Positions 34,905-46,162 of a DNA stretch of 64,000 nucleotides are shown one piece after another. Within the stretch, counting starts at the first letter, position 1, and each line of letters starts with the position of its first letter. The notes below the pieces were generated by a model, which saw nothing but the letters and a program-made list of their open reading frames with translations, made no database searches and had not been told where the DNA came from. Origin of the DNA: Harmothoe impar (taxonomy: Eukaryota > Annelida > Polychaeta > Phyllodocida > Polynoidae); the NCBI GenBank assembly GCA_947462335.1, contig OX381718.1, forward strand, positions 40,330,976 through 40,394,975, written 5' to 3'. The translations under genes and the position numbers were made by a program.

Positions 34905-35835
34905 ATTAGACCCCCTGTGAGGGGACCTGAGGGACTAGACCCCACAGTGAGGGGACCTGAGGGACTAGACCCCACAGTGAGGGGACCTGAGGGACTAGAC
35001 CCCACAGTGAGGGGACCTGAGGGACTAGACCCCATGGTGAGGGGGACCTGAGGGACTAGACCCCATAGTGAGGGGAGCTGAGGGACTAGACCCCACAGTG
35101 AGGGCACCTGAGGGACTAGACCCCATGGTAAGGGGGATCTGAGGGACTAGACCCCATAGTGAGGGGACCTGAGGGACTAGACCCCACAGTGAGGGGACCT
35201 GAGGGACTAGACCCCATGGTGAGGGGACCTGAGGGACTAGACCCCATGGTGAGGGGGACCTGAGTGACTAGACCCCATGGTGAGGGGACCTGAGGGACTA
35301 GACCCCATAGTGAGGGCACCTGAGGGACTAGACCCCATGGTGAGGGGACCTGAGGGACTAAGCCCCACAGTGAGGGGAGCTGAGGGACTAGACCCCATAG
35401 TGAGGGCACCTGAGGGACTAGACCCCATAGTGAGGGCACCTGAGGGACTAGACCCCATAGTGAGGGCACCTGAGGGACTAGACCCCATAGTGAGGGCACC
35501 TGAGGGACTAGACCCCATAGTGAGGGGGACCTGAGGGACTAGACCCCATAGTGAGGGCACCTGAGGGACTAGACACCACAGCGAAGGGACCTGAGGGACT
35601 AGACCCCATGGTGAGGGGACCTGAGGGACTAGGCCCCATAGTTAGGGCACCTGAAGGACTAGACCCCATAGTGAGGGCACCTGAGGGACTAGACCCCATA
35701 GTTAGGGCACCTGATGGACTAGACCCCATTGTGAGGGCACCTGAGGGACTAGACCCCATGGTGAGGGGACCTGAGGGACTAGACCCCATAGTGAGGGGAG
35801 CTGAGGGACTAAACCCCATAGTAAGTGGACCCCAC
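34905..35835. repeat. 30-bp minisatellite, about 31 units
   Basis: Unit GACTAGACCCCATAGTGAGG plus GGACCTGAGG, with CATAG, CATGG and CACAG variants. The unit length is a multiple of three, so long open frames in several phases arise on both strands; they are not genes. Confidence 0.97.
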
Positions 35836-35858
35836 GATAGGTAACACAACCTCAGGAC

Positions 35859-36126
35859 AAAAAAAAGGTTTGTTTCAGGTCACCCGACCGACCCTATCAA
35901 AATAGGGCCGACCCTACTTTTTTAATCCAATTTTGAAGAAATTTTTATATTTTTACACTTTTTTGGGGGTCAATTTTAGGTATACAAAATCCCCCCCCCC
36001 CATTTTTACCCTTTTTTGGTATCGTGAAGGGGCTGTAAAGAAAAAAAAAGGTAAAAAAAAAAAGAAAAATCCCACCTACCGACCCTACATTTTCATCCCA
36101 TGTTGCCTGAAACAAACCTTTTTTTA
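35859..36126. mobile_element. MITE with AAAAAGGTTTGTTTCAGG ends
   Basis: AAAAAAGGTTTGTTTCAGGT at the left and CCTGAAACAAACCTTTTTTT at the right, with CCGACCCTA near both ends. Confidence 0.8.
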
Positions 36127-36444
36127 ATATTTGGCTTCAGGTAATAATACGGTAGTGCGGAGATGTGACCCAACACCTGTACTCCCCCCACCTGTCTCAC
36201 CCTGCCACCTTCCCACGGCCTGGACTCTGTAGGAGGCTGGGCCTGCGTCTGTAAACATAGGTCTGGCCTGGACTTACCTCACCTGAGCCTATAACCCTCC
36301 TACAGGCCTGGTGGTAACTCGTCTAGTGTTAGCCCAAGGTCTGATGTTGTGTTAGCAGGGTCTTGACAGGGAGCACCCATGGAGGGGTGGGGGGAGGGGG
36401 CTGCGTATTAATGCTGGCCAGTTAGTATAGGGGATAAATGTACA

Positions 36445-36570
36445 TTAACCCTTTAAGGGCCGCAGAGAGATTTAATGCATCATGCCCATTTGTCGTCATG
36501 ATCCATGAATACAGCCCTGGAGAGCAACTCGCCAAGGCTGCATTTATGCATCATGTCGACGTCTTGGGAG
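36445..36570. mobile_element. Palindromic MITE, right half missing
   Basis: Left end ATTAACCCTTTAAGGGCCGC and the first hairpin are intact; similarity stops after TTGGGAGTGTG. Confidence 0.85.
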
Positions 36571-37037
36571 TGTGTTCTTTAATCAAAACATGCATTTTAA
36601 ATTCTTTGATTTCCACGGGATATCCCAAAGTGTTTGTTGCCTCTTTTCCATGTTCAAAATCCATTGACAAAAATATGTCAAATATATTATAAATCCTTTC
36701 GGGAAAGGGAACTCCACTGGCATTTTAAGTACCGGAGATCCTAGAGATTTAATTCATATATGAGCCTCCACTCGTATATATGAATGTTGTAACGTAGGTG
36801 TATTAAATCCACTGCCAGTGCTACCACTAATGAGTCCAGGTGAACTGAGAGTAATCAAGGCTAATTAATCATTAATACTGTCTGTCTCTAGGGGTACTCA
36901 GGTCTTCGTGATGGCTGTACTCAGCCTACATATCGTTAATACTTAACAAGCCTCTCAAAGTGTTTGTGGATACTAGGATATATTGATATACACAATGGGT
37001 TACTATGTCAGTGTAACAATGGCACCACTTTAGTAGA

Positions 37038-37273
37038 GGAGATTTTAGCGTATAAGCCGCATCTTATGTAATATTGTATAATCCGCACCTAGATTTTGAG
37101 GAAGATTTTGAGGAAATTCTATAAACCGCATCTGGGGTTTCTGCTTTTGACTTCCTGAGTATTGTAGTGTAGTGCCAAAACCCCCGCATAACCTGTACCC
37201 CCAGCCTTACAATTGTGTGTAATTCTGTATGGTTTGCGTACAACCCACGGGTTATACACTGAATTTTATGGTA
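37038..37273. mobile_element. MITE with GTATAAGCCGC / GGGTTATACAC ends
   Basis: TTTAGCGTATAAGCCGCATC at the left and CACGGGTTATACACTGAATT at the right. Same family as 22388-22582. Confidence 0.55.
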
Positions 37274-37940
37274 GTTAAGATTTAAAATCTGCACCCCAAA
37301 GTGGAACATGTTTGGGTATTTCTAGTTTTAAAAAACTCCCCTAAAAAAAGAATCTTTCAGAATTGTCAACATCTTGTTGTAAACTATTAAAGTCTGATAT
37401 TGAGTAGTTGTGGTCTTGTGGTATATCTGTTTCAGTGTCTTGATATATATATGTGATGGTGGTATGTAGGATCATTGTGTTACTAAAGATGTAGGAGCTT
37501 AGATCCATCTCATATAGGCCCAGATAGATGTCTAATGGCAATAAGGTAGCATTGCAATTGTGCATACAAAATGCAGTGTTATTAATGAAACAGACCTTAC
37601 AGTGCGGGTTATAGGGGTTGCTTATTGTAAGGGTTTCGGATATACAATGAATTTGAGAAGTTCACAACAGAATACGATATATTAGTCATTCAATGATCTC
37701 TCCCCGACCACAGCTTGCCTCTTCAGTTTGGCTAGACGCCATATCATTGGTAGTCGCAGCTGCTGTATCGTACAGGCATTCTAAAACAGTTGAGACAATT
37801 AATCCAATAAACAAGCTCAAATTATTATGATAACTACTAAGGGGGCTTCTGCTATAAGTAGAGCTATTTGGAAGTGTTAGTCAACAACGTATTTATAAAT
37901 GTGTGAGTGTGTGTCAAGTGGAAAGAAAGACGCATCACAT

Positions 37941-38170
37941 TTAACCCATTAAAGACAGTATGTCGCCAAAAGATGATATTTGTAGTTATGATGCACTAAT
38001 GCAGCCCCGGCGAGTAGCTTGCCGGTGCTGTATTGGTGCATCATGCCAACCCCTTGAGAGTGTCTCAACCCATAGTATCTCCATAATGCTTGAATGCAGC
38101 ACTGGTGAGTTACTTGCCAGGGCTGCATCGATGCATCATGCGATCAAGGGCATGCTGCATTAATGGATCA
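37941..38170. mobile_element. Palindromic MITE, full length but diverged right end
   Basis: TTAACCCATTAAAGACAGTA start; both hairpins (GCCCCGGCGAGTAGC and CACTGGTGAGTTACTTGCC) are present. The terminal CCTTAAAGGG on the right has decayed. Confidence 0.8.
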
Positions 38171-38174
38171 TACC

Positions 38175-38309
38175 CTTACCTAAACACATTGGTCCCTTCC
38201 CTAGGTCCTTTACCTAGACACATTGGTCACTTCCCTAGGTCCCATACCTAGACACATTGGTCGCTTCCCTAGGTGCCTTACCTAGACACATTGGTCGCTT
38301 CCGTAGGCT
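38175..38309. repeat. 35-bp tandem repeat, four units
   Basis: Unit TACCTAGACACATTGGTC plus GCTTCCCTAGGT, directly abutting the end of the preceding MITE. Confidence 0.9.
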
Positions 38310-38604
38310 CCTGTTCCCTACCTTATACATGTAGGCTTATCGATCTGATACCTCAGGCTCGCTGCCCTATGACTTAGGCCACCCAACTTTGTCCAGGGAT
38401 CCTCAAGGATCAGGCATCGATTGAAAATAATCTTAGCCCTAACGTGGTGTTGATACCAACTGATCTCTCCTTTGAAGCATTTTCTGCAGCCAGCTTTCTA
38501 GTCATGTAAGGCAGCTGCAGATTAAATAAGCGGCGATACCGCGGCAAACAACCTGCAGGTAAATAATAGATCCCTCCCTAATGGCGGCCGACTCACACTG
38601 CCTT

Positions 38605-38846
38605 TGACCCTTTAAGGACCGCATAGCGCTTTAAAGTGCTGCGCCCTCGGTCGTCATGAAGCGTGAATGCAGCCCTGGCGAGTAACTCGCCAAGGCTGCA
38701 TTCAAGCATCATGCCGACCCTGCTGGGGTTGATACATCTCCGTATGGTCGGCATGATGCGTGATAGACTCACCAGGGCTGCATTTATGCATCATGACGAC
38801 CAAGGACATCACACATTAAAGCGCTATGGGGCCCTTTAACGGTTAA
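38605..38846. mobile_element. Palindromic MITE, full copy
   Basis: Ends GACCCTTTAAGGACCGCATA and GGGGCCCTTTAACGGTTA; hairpin 1 (CCCTGGCGAGTAACTCGCCA) is nearly perfect. Confidence 0.92.
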
Positions 38847-39142
38847 TGCATCCTTATTCACGACAGACAGGTATAGGGTATTGATTTCTTTGTAATACAC
38901 GGCTTACTGAAAACACATCAATGTTTTATGAAAGACACTCTTTGTGTGGGATATCAGCGCCTGCCGAGTGCAATACTGGACCCATCTACACTGTTAGGCC
39001 TCGTTTAGGCTCATGTGACATTGGGTTTTATGTAAGGGATATTTTATAGATCCTATCTTTGGCAGTTCTTATAAAAAGTTAGTGTTTCATATTTGATATG
39101 CTAGTCAGTATGCTTATAACCTAGCTGTTATGTGTCACTAAC

Positions 39143-39362
39143 TGCTTTAATGTTCAATGCGCTGCTGTGGCGAGTAACTGGCCAGTGCTGCATTCGTGCA
39201 TCATGCTGACCCTACATCATGGTTGATACGCCATGAAGGATAGGCATAATGCATGGTGCATCATGATGCCAAATGTCGCTTCAAGGTAACATACCGTGCA
39301 TAAAGGGTTGAAGAGCCTTTAATGTGCTATTATGCCTCTTGTTGTCATGATGAATGAATCCC
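39143..39362. mobile_element. Palindromic MITE fragments
   Basis: Hairpin phrases (GTGGCGAGTAACTGGCCAGT, GTGCATCATGCTGACCCTAC) and a decayed right end, followed by a second left-end-like piece (TTTAATGTGCTATTATGCC). Confidence 0.65.
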
Positions 39363-39390
39363 TGTCACTATTGGTAATATTATTGATAGC

Positions 39391-39769
39391 TTAGGCCACT
39401 CCAAAAAAAAAAGTGGTTTCTCATCACCAAGGTCTGAAAAATCTGACGAGGGAGGCTTTTTTTTTTTTTTTTTTTTTTTTACTCATGGGTTAAAATGTGT
39501 GAGATGATATATGTTTTTCATGACCAAAATTCACATTTTAGAAGTTCAGAATTTAAGGATTTTTAAAAGTAGGGAAAATATAAGTTATTTCTATCCTACT
39601 GCATTACTGGCAGTATTAGCTTTAATTTGATACCAAATATCCCAATATTTGTCCATTTTTATCAAATTTTTCATGAAAAATTAGCAAAAAAAAAAAAAAG
39701 TATTCCTCAAAAGCTGATTTTTATGATGCGCGCGGTGATGAGAAACCATTTTTTTTTTTTGTGGCCTTA
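39391..39769. mobile_element. 379-bp MITE with TTAGGCCACT and GTTTCTCATCACC ends, copy 1
   Basis: TTAGGCCACTCC, A run and GTGGTTTCTCATCACC at the left; GGTGATGAGAAACC, T run and GTGGCCTTA at the right. The sister at 58802-59191 lies in the opposite orientation. Confidence 0.88.
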
Positions 39770-40389
39770 CCCAACTTATTTTAAATAGAAAATGAAATCA
39801 TACTGATTAAACACGATCTGATATCACTAAATATACACAGCTTAGCTGTGAGACAAAATGGAGAGTGTGATTGAGGACATATGTCAACTTCCCTTATCAG
39901 ATTAGGAAAGATGTTTTAAGTAGATTATTCTCTACAAGTCTAGGTAGCCTATCATGACTTTATTGATGCTAATACTGAGTAACACTCAGCCTAATGCCGA
40001 CTGTCGATGGACAAGCCTATAAATATGGGCGGGATATGTGCATGCAGTGACTACCCGGTACTTTTAAATTTTCTGATTGGCCAGAGCGCTTGTTGCTAGT
40101 GATCACTAAAACCAGAGGTGAACTGGTTGCTGGTGTTTTAGTCTCCAAGGCAGGTACTAGCAAAACGGCCTTAGGACGCAGGCCAGAATGTCCTGCCATG
40201 ATCCCAGCTTCATATTGCTGAAAGAATTTTTCAAATCGGTCAATTATAAATGAAGCTTGGGCAATTTTAGTGAAGTCGTTTAATATTCAAATATTTTTAA
40301 AATTCTTTGCAGTTATAATGAAGGTTATGTGGGCACTTTGAATATCAATATTCATATGGCCTGCGTGAAAGGGAAATAGCCTGCGTAAG

Positions 40390-40452
40390 ACGCCAAGACG
40401 CAGGCCACTTTGGCCTGCGTCAATAAAAAGTTTTCAGCAACACTGATTTTGG
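40390..40452. mobile_element. End fragment of the CAGTGTTGCCGAAA element
   Basis: GGCCACTTTGGCCTGCGT, AATAAAAAGTTTTCAGCAAC and ACTG match the right end of 42609-42952. The left end is not found. Confidence 0.6.
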
Positions 40453-40522
40453 TGGGACAAAACAGTTAACAGTAAGCAGAACACTTATCATGTACTCCAA
40501 TATCATAAACCAATAGGAGGCT

Positions 40523-40560
40523 TTAACCCTTTCAGCACTGCATAGTTCTTTAATTTGACT
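40523..40560. mobile_element. Left-end fragment of the palindromic MITE
   Basis: TTAACCCTTTCAGCACTGCA and GTTCTTTAAT only. Confidence 0.6.
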
Positions 40561-41279
40561 TGCTCAAGTCGGTATAGTAAAGGATACCGACCTACTCAGA
40601 CTCCCTCCTCCTACCCCTCTGCTCCCCTCTCCCCCTTTGCCATAGACGGGGACGGTAGACAGTCTATTCTCTAATGTGCTATGGGCTTTGTTGGTATGAA
40701 GGCAACACAGAAACATTCTTACCATGTAAAAGAAGAAAGGTTGAAAAATATAAAACTGAGCCACTCAACCTAAAATGATCAGACCTGTAGCATGCAATAG
40801 GCCATTTTCTGTCCTATTTATTATGAATGTAGCAATATGATAACCTGATAACATGGTATACATCTAATCTTTATAACACCAACATGGGACACTTGTCATA
40901 CAATACACTCGTACACTGATACAAGAGATAACACATAGATAACAGACACCGATACCATAACCATGGTTTGAAGCGACAGGACTCCATACAAAAGAAGAAC
41001 TATCTTATGGTGAAATATAAGATACTCAAACTTTATCATTACATGTACCATAGTTTGAAGTACCAAGACTTCATACAAAAGAAAAACTCAAGACTCAATA
41101 ATGAATACTATCATTCCTCCGTCAGGAAAAAAGAAAACGCTTTTGATATCGAAATACATTCGATGTGATGTTATAATGACAAAGGCAAACAGTAGATATC
41201 GGGGGTAGAGTAGGGGCCTAGTATGGTGCGGAGTATATGTCGCCCATTATAAAGTACATTTCTTGTAGCTATGTGAGTG

Positions 41280-42491
41280 TTACTACCATGGTTACCCTAG
41301 AAAATGCCAAAGCTGTCATGTATGCAGACGATGTGATATTGTATTTGAGTGGTGATAGTTTGGATGTCACAAGACAGAAGTTGCAGGAGGACCTGGACCG
41401 GGTTAATACCTGGTGCAATCTAAACCACTTGAAGTAAACACCACTAAAACAATGGTCATGTACTTTGGCTCGAAAAGCCAGATTGACAGTCTAAATGATT
41501 ACGACCTAAAACTAGGTGATGCAGTTCTACCAGTTACTACCAGTTACAACTACCTGGGCGTAGAATTGGACGGTAAGCTAAGCCTGAATAGTCAGATGAC
41601 AAAACTCAAAAAGAGCTATAACCACAAAATAACGAAGCTAGGGTTCCTTTGTAATTTCCTACCAAAAGAGGAAGCACTCTTGGTATACAAAACCATGATA
41701 CTACCATCGGTAGACTACTGCAGTTTCTACACTGGCAGTGCAGGCAAAACAGAACTTGATAAACTGCAACGGTTGCAGAACAGAGCCCTACGAATATGTA
41801 CCAAATCTAGAGTCCTAGAGGTCAGCACTGACCAACTACACATTAATACTGACTCAGAAAGGCTAGAAACAAGAATGAACAAGCAACTGTGCATGGTGAT
41901 GTGGAAAAAGGCACATGAAGGCAGAGCAACAATGAACCCCCTTGCAAGAACCAGAGGGGACAGAAAGCTGAAATTTGCAACGAGACGCGCCAGAACAGCT
42001 CTGTACCAGAAGAGCCCCTACCATCGAGGCGTGTTCATATGGGACAGTCTAGGGGAAAACACACAGAAGCTGGACACAAAGGAAAAGTTCAAGAAGGCCA
42101 TCGATGAAGTGATACTGTAACTTACAAATTACAGTCCTAAAACACCGTCAGATGTAGAAGGCGAAGGAAAAGCATATATTGCCATGCAGTAAATTAGGCA
42201 TTGTAGGAGTACATAGGCTATACCAGGCCATGCGTGTCAGTTATATTTCAAGTTAATTGAATCAGAGGCAATTGATAAAATTGTACATCTTTTCTTCTTT
42301 TCATGACTCATCTCTTCACTATTATTATATTTGTACCATCATTTATCATCAAAAACTTGCACTGCATAATTGGTCCTCACTCAGTAATCCCATTGGTGGA
42401 TACCTAGTGACATTGCTCGGTCTGTGTATGAAAAACGACTCCTGGAGACGAATTATACAATAAACATAATAATATAATAATAATAATAATA
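41280..42491 (+). mobile_element. 5'-truncated CR1/jockey-type LINE
   Basis: Starts inside the reverse-transcriptase palm domain and ends in an (AAT)n tail at about 42452-42491, typical of target-primed insertion with 5' truncation. The clade within CR1/jockey-like elements is not resolved. No target duplication could be read. Confidence 0.85.
41290..42120 (+). pseudogene. Reverse transcriptase C-terminal part, frameshifted
   Basis: The first frame carries the catalytic AKAVMYADDVILYLSGD motif and ends with a TAA at about 41435-41437. A one-base shift then continues with VNTTKTMVMYFGSKSQ, YNYLGVELDGKLSL and the thumb and C-terminal region to a TAA at 42118-42120. The upstream palm, the endonuclease and ORF1 are absent, so this copy is dead. 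Apart from the shift, the second frame is intact over more than 220 codons, so the insertion is not very old. Confidence 0.9.
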
Positions 42492-42527
42492 ACACCGACA
42501 CCCACTACAACCCCTAGTTAGTAGAAG

Positions 42528-43050
42528 CGAGTCTACTCACCAGGGCTGCATTCATTTATCATGCCAGCCCTTTGGGAGTGTATCAGCCCCCGTAAAGTCG
42601 ACATGATGGCAGTGTTGCCGAAATGACATCGGCACATCGGCCTTTGCCGATGTAGAATCGTAATGGTCGATGTGAGGCCATCAGACACCGGCCACAATGG
42701 CCGGCCATGAGCTCAGCTTTCCAAAAGTGAAAGAGTTTTTCAGATACTCCTAACAGAAGCAGAACTATGGCCATGTAAACATTATTCAATCAATTTACAC
42801 ATTTTAATCAATTTTGTAAAGCATTGGAAAGTATTTACATCTATATTGCCACATACTGATGTATAAGATGTGTAGAGGGTAAATGACCCGTGTAAGATGT
42901 CGCGACACAGGCCACTTTGGCCTGTGTGCATAAAAAGTTTTCGGCAACACTGATGATGCTTGAATACACCACTGGCAAGTTACTCGCCCGGGGCTATATT
43001 CATCTTGATATATGGCATAGTACATTAAAGTGCTATGCTGCCCTTCAGTC
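42528..43050. mobile_element. Palindromic MITE split by another transposon
   Basis: Left part 42528-42608 (CACCAGGGCTGCATTCATTT, GGGAGTGTATCAGCCCC) and right part 42953-43050 (GGCAAGTTACTCGCCCGGGG, AAAGTGCTATGCTGCCC) resume the family consensus across the insert. Confidence 0.85.
42609..42952. mobile_element. 344-bp element with CAGTGTTGCC ends inserted in a MITE
   Basis: Left GCAGTGTTGCCGAAA and right TTTTCGGCAACACTG are inverted. ATGATG stands on both sides (42603-42608 and 42953-42958) as the target duplication. Internal GGCCACTTTGGCC and ATCGGC palindromes; no transposase frame. Confidence 0.85.
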
Positions 43051-43054
43051 ATTC

Positions 43055-43500
43055 AATGACGGCATAATGCTTAATGCATTATGTCCTTGGTCGTCATGAT
43101 GCATGAATGCAGCCCTGTCGAGTAACTCGCATAATGCATTATGTCCTTGGTCGTCATGATGCATGAATGCAGCCCTGTTGAGTAACTCGCCAGGGATGCA
43201 TCCAAACATGATGTCGACTCTCCGGGGTTGAGGCACTCTCAAAGGTCGACTGGCCTGCATCAGTGAGAACTCTACTCCGCTACACACTACCCCCTCCCTC
43301 CTCCCCCGCTCCCCTGGTTGTTCCCACTAGGATAGTTCCCTCTAGAATTAGACAGTTGAGAAAAGTATAGTTGAGAAAAGTATATATTTGTCTTTATTCA
43401 AATTCTGGGACTTGAGCAAGTCTATCTCAAAGGGTCAGCATGACTACATTGGTGCATCATGGCGACAAATGTCATCTCTTCAATGTCCTTAAAGGGTTAA
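43055..43500. mobile_element. Palindromic MITE with 60-bp internal duplication and an inserted block
   Basis: 43081-43140 and 43141-43200 are near-identical 60-bp copies of the left half (GTCGTCATGATGCATGAATG, CCTGTYGAGTAACTCGC). Family sequence stops near 43252 and resumes at 43432 to end in CCTTAAAGGGTTAA. The 180 bp between is foreign and ends in GACTTGAGCAAG. Confidence 0.8.
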
Positions 43501-43641
43501 AGAGCGAGTGCCAGCATAGTACAGCATAGCATCAGAGCAGCCAGCCCCTTCCTCCTGCACCCCCCCCCCCCCACACAGGGTGTAGTTGGGAGATGGCTGC
43601 TGCCAGGCCTATTGTCCTGCTCTGGCCTTCCACCACTTACC

Positions 43642-43881
43642 AACCCTTTAAGGGCCGCATATTGCTTTAATGTGTCTGTGTTGTGGCCTTGGTTGTCATA
43701 ATGTATATATGAATGCAACCCTGGCGAGTAACTCGTAACTCGCCAGGGATGCATTCATACGTCATACCGACCCTACGGGAGTGTCTCAACCCCCTAGGAT
43801 GGGCATGATGCTTCGCTGGGCTGCATTCATGCATCATGGTGACAAATGTCATACTGCTTTAATGCGGTCCTTAAAGGGTTA
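43642..43881. mobile_element. Palindromic MITE, full copy
   Basis: Ends AACCCTTTAAGGGCCGCATA and GCGGTCCTTAAAGGGTT; hairpin CTGGCGAGTAACTCG has a duplicated TAACTCG. Confidence 0.92.
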
Positions 43882-44369
43882 CACCCCGGCTCCTGTAAAG
43901 GCCGAACTAGGAATCAATAAATAATGTCTTAGTGTACACGACAACTACACATATTATATGTCCGCAATACCTGCTGGTAGGGCCAAAAGTAGGAAATATG
44001 GGGACTGAATATGTAATGGACACTTTACATTTAAGGAAGGCAGTTACTGGGTATATATATATACGCGGGTACCAATACAATTATATTTATGACTCCACAA
44101 GGCGGCTTCATGTTCTCAGAAGCGGTTAAATCCTCAATATAAAATCATTTGAAAACCGGGTCCTTTCCAGCTGTTTTTGAACTCTTAAAGGGCAGCATAT
44201 TGCTTTAGTGCTATGCCCTATTGTCGCCCTGAACATAATATAAGGTTGATAACTTCTGAAATGGTCGTGATGATGAACCGAGACAGCTCCGATGATTTAC
44301 TCACCAGCCCTGCATTGGTGAGTTACTTGACAAATGAACATGAAGCCTTTAGGCATCATGGTACCCCTT

Positions 44370-44730
44370 CAGGGGCAGACCTTGGAATTTGAAAAAAAGG
44401 GGAGGGGGGTCCACCAAACATCACAGAACTGAAAAGTACGTGCCGCGAGTCGTGGTGATCCAGGGGCGTGGCAACCGGATGGGACGGGGGAGACATGTCC
44501 CCCCCCCCCCCCCCACTTTTGACCAACCCTAAAAAAGGTCAAACCTAAAAGGTCAAGCTGAAGAAGTTCAAAATTAACCAGAAACCCTCCTTGTCCCCCC
44601 CACTTTGAAACTGCTTGCCACGCCCCTGCAGGCTGGTGGAGCAAAATACCATTAGATAGATCTAAAAACAAAACAAAAAATAGGCGGAGAGGGGTCCCGA
44701 CACCTAGGACCCTCCCTCGATGCGCCCCTG
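44370..44730. mobile_element. CAGGGGCAGACC-type MITE inserted in the palindromic MITE
   Basis: CAGGGGCAGACCTTGGAATT at the left and GCGCCCCTG at the right; the interior matches 28005-28192 (CACCAAA.., GCGAGTCGTGGTGATC) apart from the inner insertion. Confidence 0.75.
44461..44628. mobile_element. 168-bp MITE with CAGGGGCGTGGCAA ends, innermost
   Basis: CAGGGGCGTGGCAA at 44461 and TTGCCACGCCCCTG at 44615-44628 are perfect 14-bp inverted repeats around a C tract. It splits the 44370-44730 element. Confidence 0.85.
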
Positions 44731-45213
44731 CCATTTAGGCATTTTGCTACCATTAAAGGGTCACCAGGCCTCCTGCCCGAGATCCTGAAAGGACTAAGTG
44801 TGATGCATCCACTTTACAATAATGACAACGCTACGTGTAATCCATCCATATTAATATAAGCAACCTGTGATGGCAAAGTGTCTAACTGGGACCCTAACTG
44901 GGGCGGTGACTCACCCACTAGTCTAGGTCGAAAGATAGTGTATGTGACAGTTCTTCGCCACCTAACTTTTTTTCTTCAGTATAGTGTAGTTGGACGTACA
45001 TAATACCTTAATCTGTGAGAACGCATGACCTGTTTTCAATGATACAACTGTCACCTAAACATAAACATTTACTGAGAGGAACACGGCACCGATCTGTGAC
45101 CTTCTCTGGTCTCTTTTAAAGATTTTACCCACGATAATATGGCGCCAAGTCACATGTTGATATCAAAAAGCAACTGTTCTCTTGGTGGTACTCGTGTCCA
45201 AACAAAGCTAACC

Positions 45214-45417
45214 ATGAGCGACCATTTATTAACAACAGAGGGGGTTGAGGGGGGGGGGGGGTCGGAATATTTTTTAGCAAAAGGGTGTGGGCACCCCCCA
45301 CCACCACCACTGGGAGGGAGTGACATTTTTACCCCGCGGGTCTCCACCGGCAAATTCACCCCCCCCCCCCCCCGCCTATAACCCCCGCCTCTGTTTAAAA
45401 AAATAGATCACTTCCCA
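45214..45417. mobile_element. MITE related to 17200-17442
   Basis: ATGAGCGACCATTTATTAAC at the left and TTTAAAAAAATAGATCACTT at the right, with G and C tracts inside. Confidence 0.5.
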
Positions 45418-45620
45418 GAGCCCTTGTTTTGGCAACCTATATTTAATCATGGGAATAGCGCTGCTGTAAATGTATACATAATATTAGCAGACTCATTAAA
45501 CCGATCAGATTACTAGGCCTACTATTGTTGTTTTGGGAGACACATAGATGTGTACTTTCATCCCACTTTCACATTCAAATACACTGCGATAAGATATACC
45601 AGTATGTACATATATACTGA

Positions 45621-45850
45621 TTAACCCTTTAAGGATGGTATGTTGTCTTAAAGCAACATTTGTCGTCACGATGCACCAACGCATTACCGGTGAGTAACTC
45701 ACCAGCACTGCATTCATGCATCATGATGATCCTCCGAGAACAGACCAACCCCTGTATGGTCTGCAGTGCTGGTGAGTTGCTCGTGTATCCGTGCATCAAT
45801 ATGACCAATGTCATACTACATTAAAGCACTGTGCGGTCTTTGAAGGGTTT
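45621..45850. mobile_element. Palindromic MITE, full copy
   Basis: Ends TTAACCCTTTAAGGATGGTA and GCGGTCTTTGAAGGGTTTA, both hairpins present. Confidence 0.92.
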
Positions 45851-46162
45851 AAGTACGTTTACTTAACCTACATCTCGGTTCAATAACATCAAAGGTTAGG
45901 CAGACTTTAAAGAAAAGAAGAGTTTTATATCTATGCTAAAGTCTCAAGTGAGAAACCAATCAGGAAAGTTGCCTATAGCGACGATTCTGGTTTTTGCGTA
46001 TGGGCGGCCATAGAAGTTCTGTGCACTGAATTTCTCTCGAGATTTAGCTGGGTACCAGACACCCATTTATCATAGGTTGCCACTAACAAGCGATGTTCCG
46101 AGAATGGAACCAAGATCTCACGTGAACTGCTAGTGGCAGCCTGCACATGTTACTCTTATGCT

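Larger units (their letters stand above)
44180..44763. mobile_element. Palindromic MITE hosting a doubly nested insertion
   Basis: Left half 44180-44369 (CTTAAAGGGCAGCATATTGC) and right end 44731-44763 (TGCTACCATTAAAGGG) flank the insert described next. The phrase TTTAGGCAT stands close to both junctions. Confidence 0.75.

Noticed and set aside
34883..35849. Five or more long open frames on both strands
   Set aside because: All are translations of the 30-bp minisatellite, whose unit length is a multiple of three.
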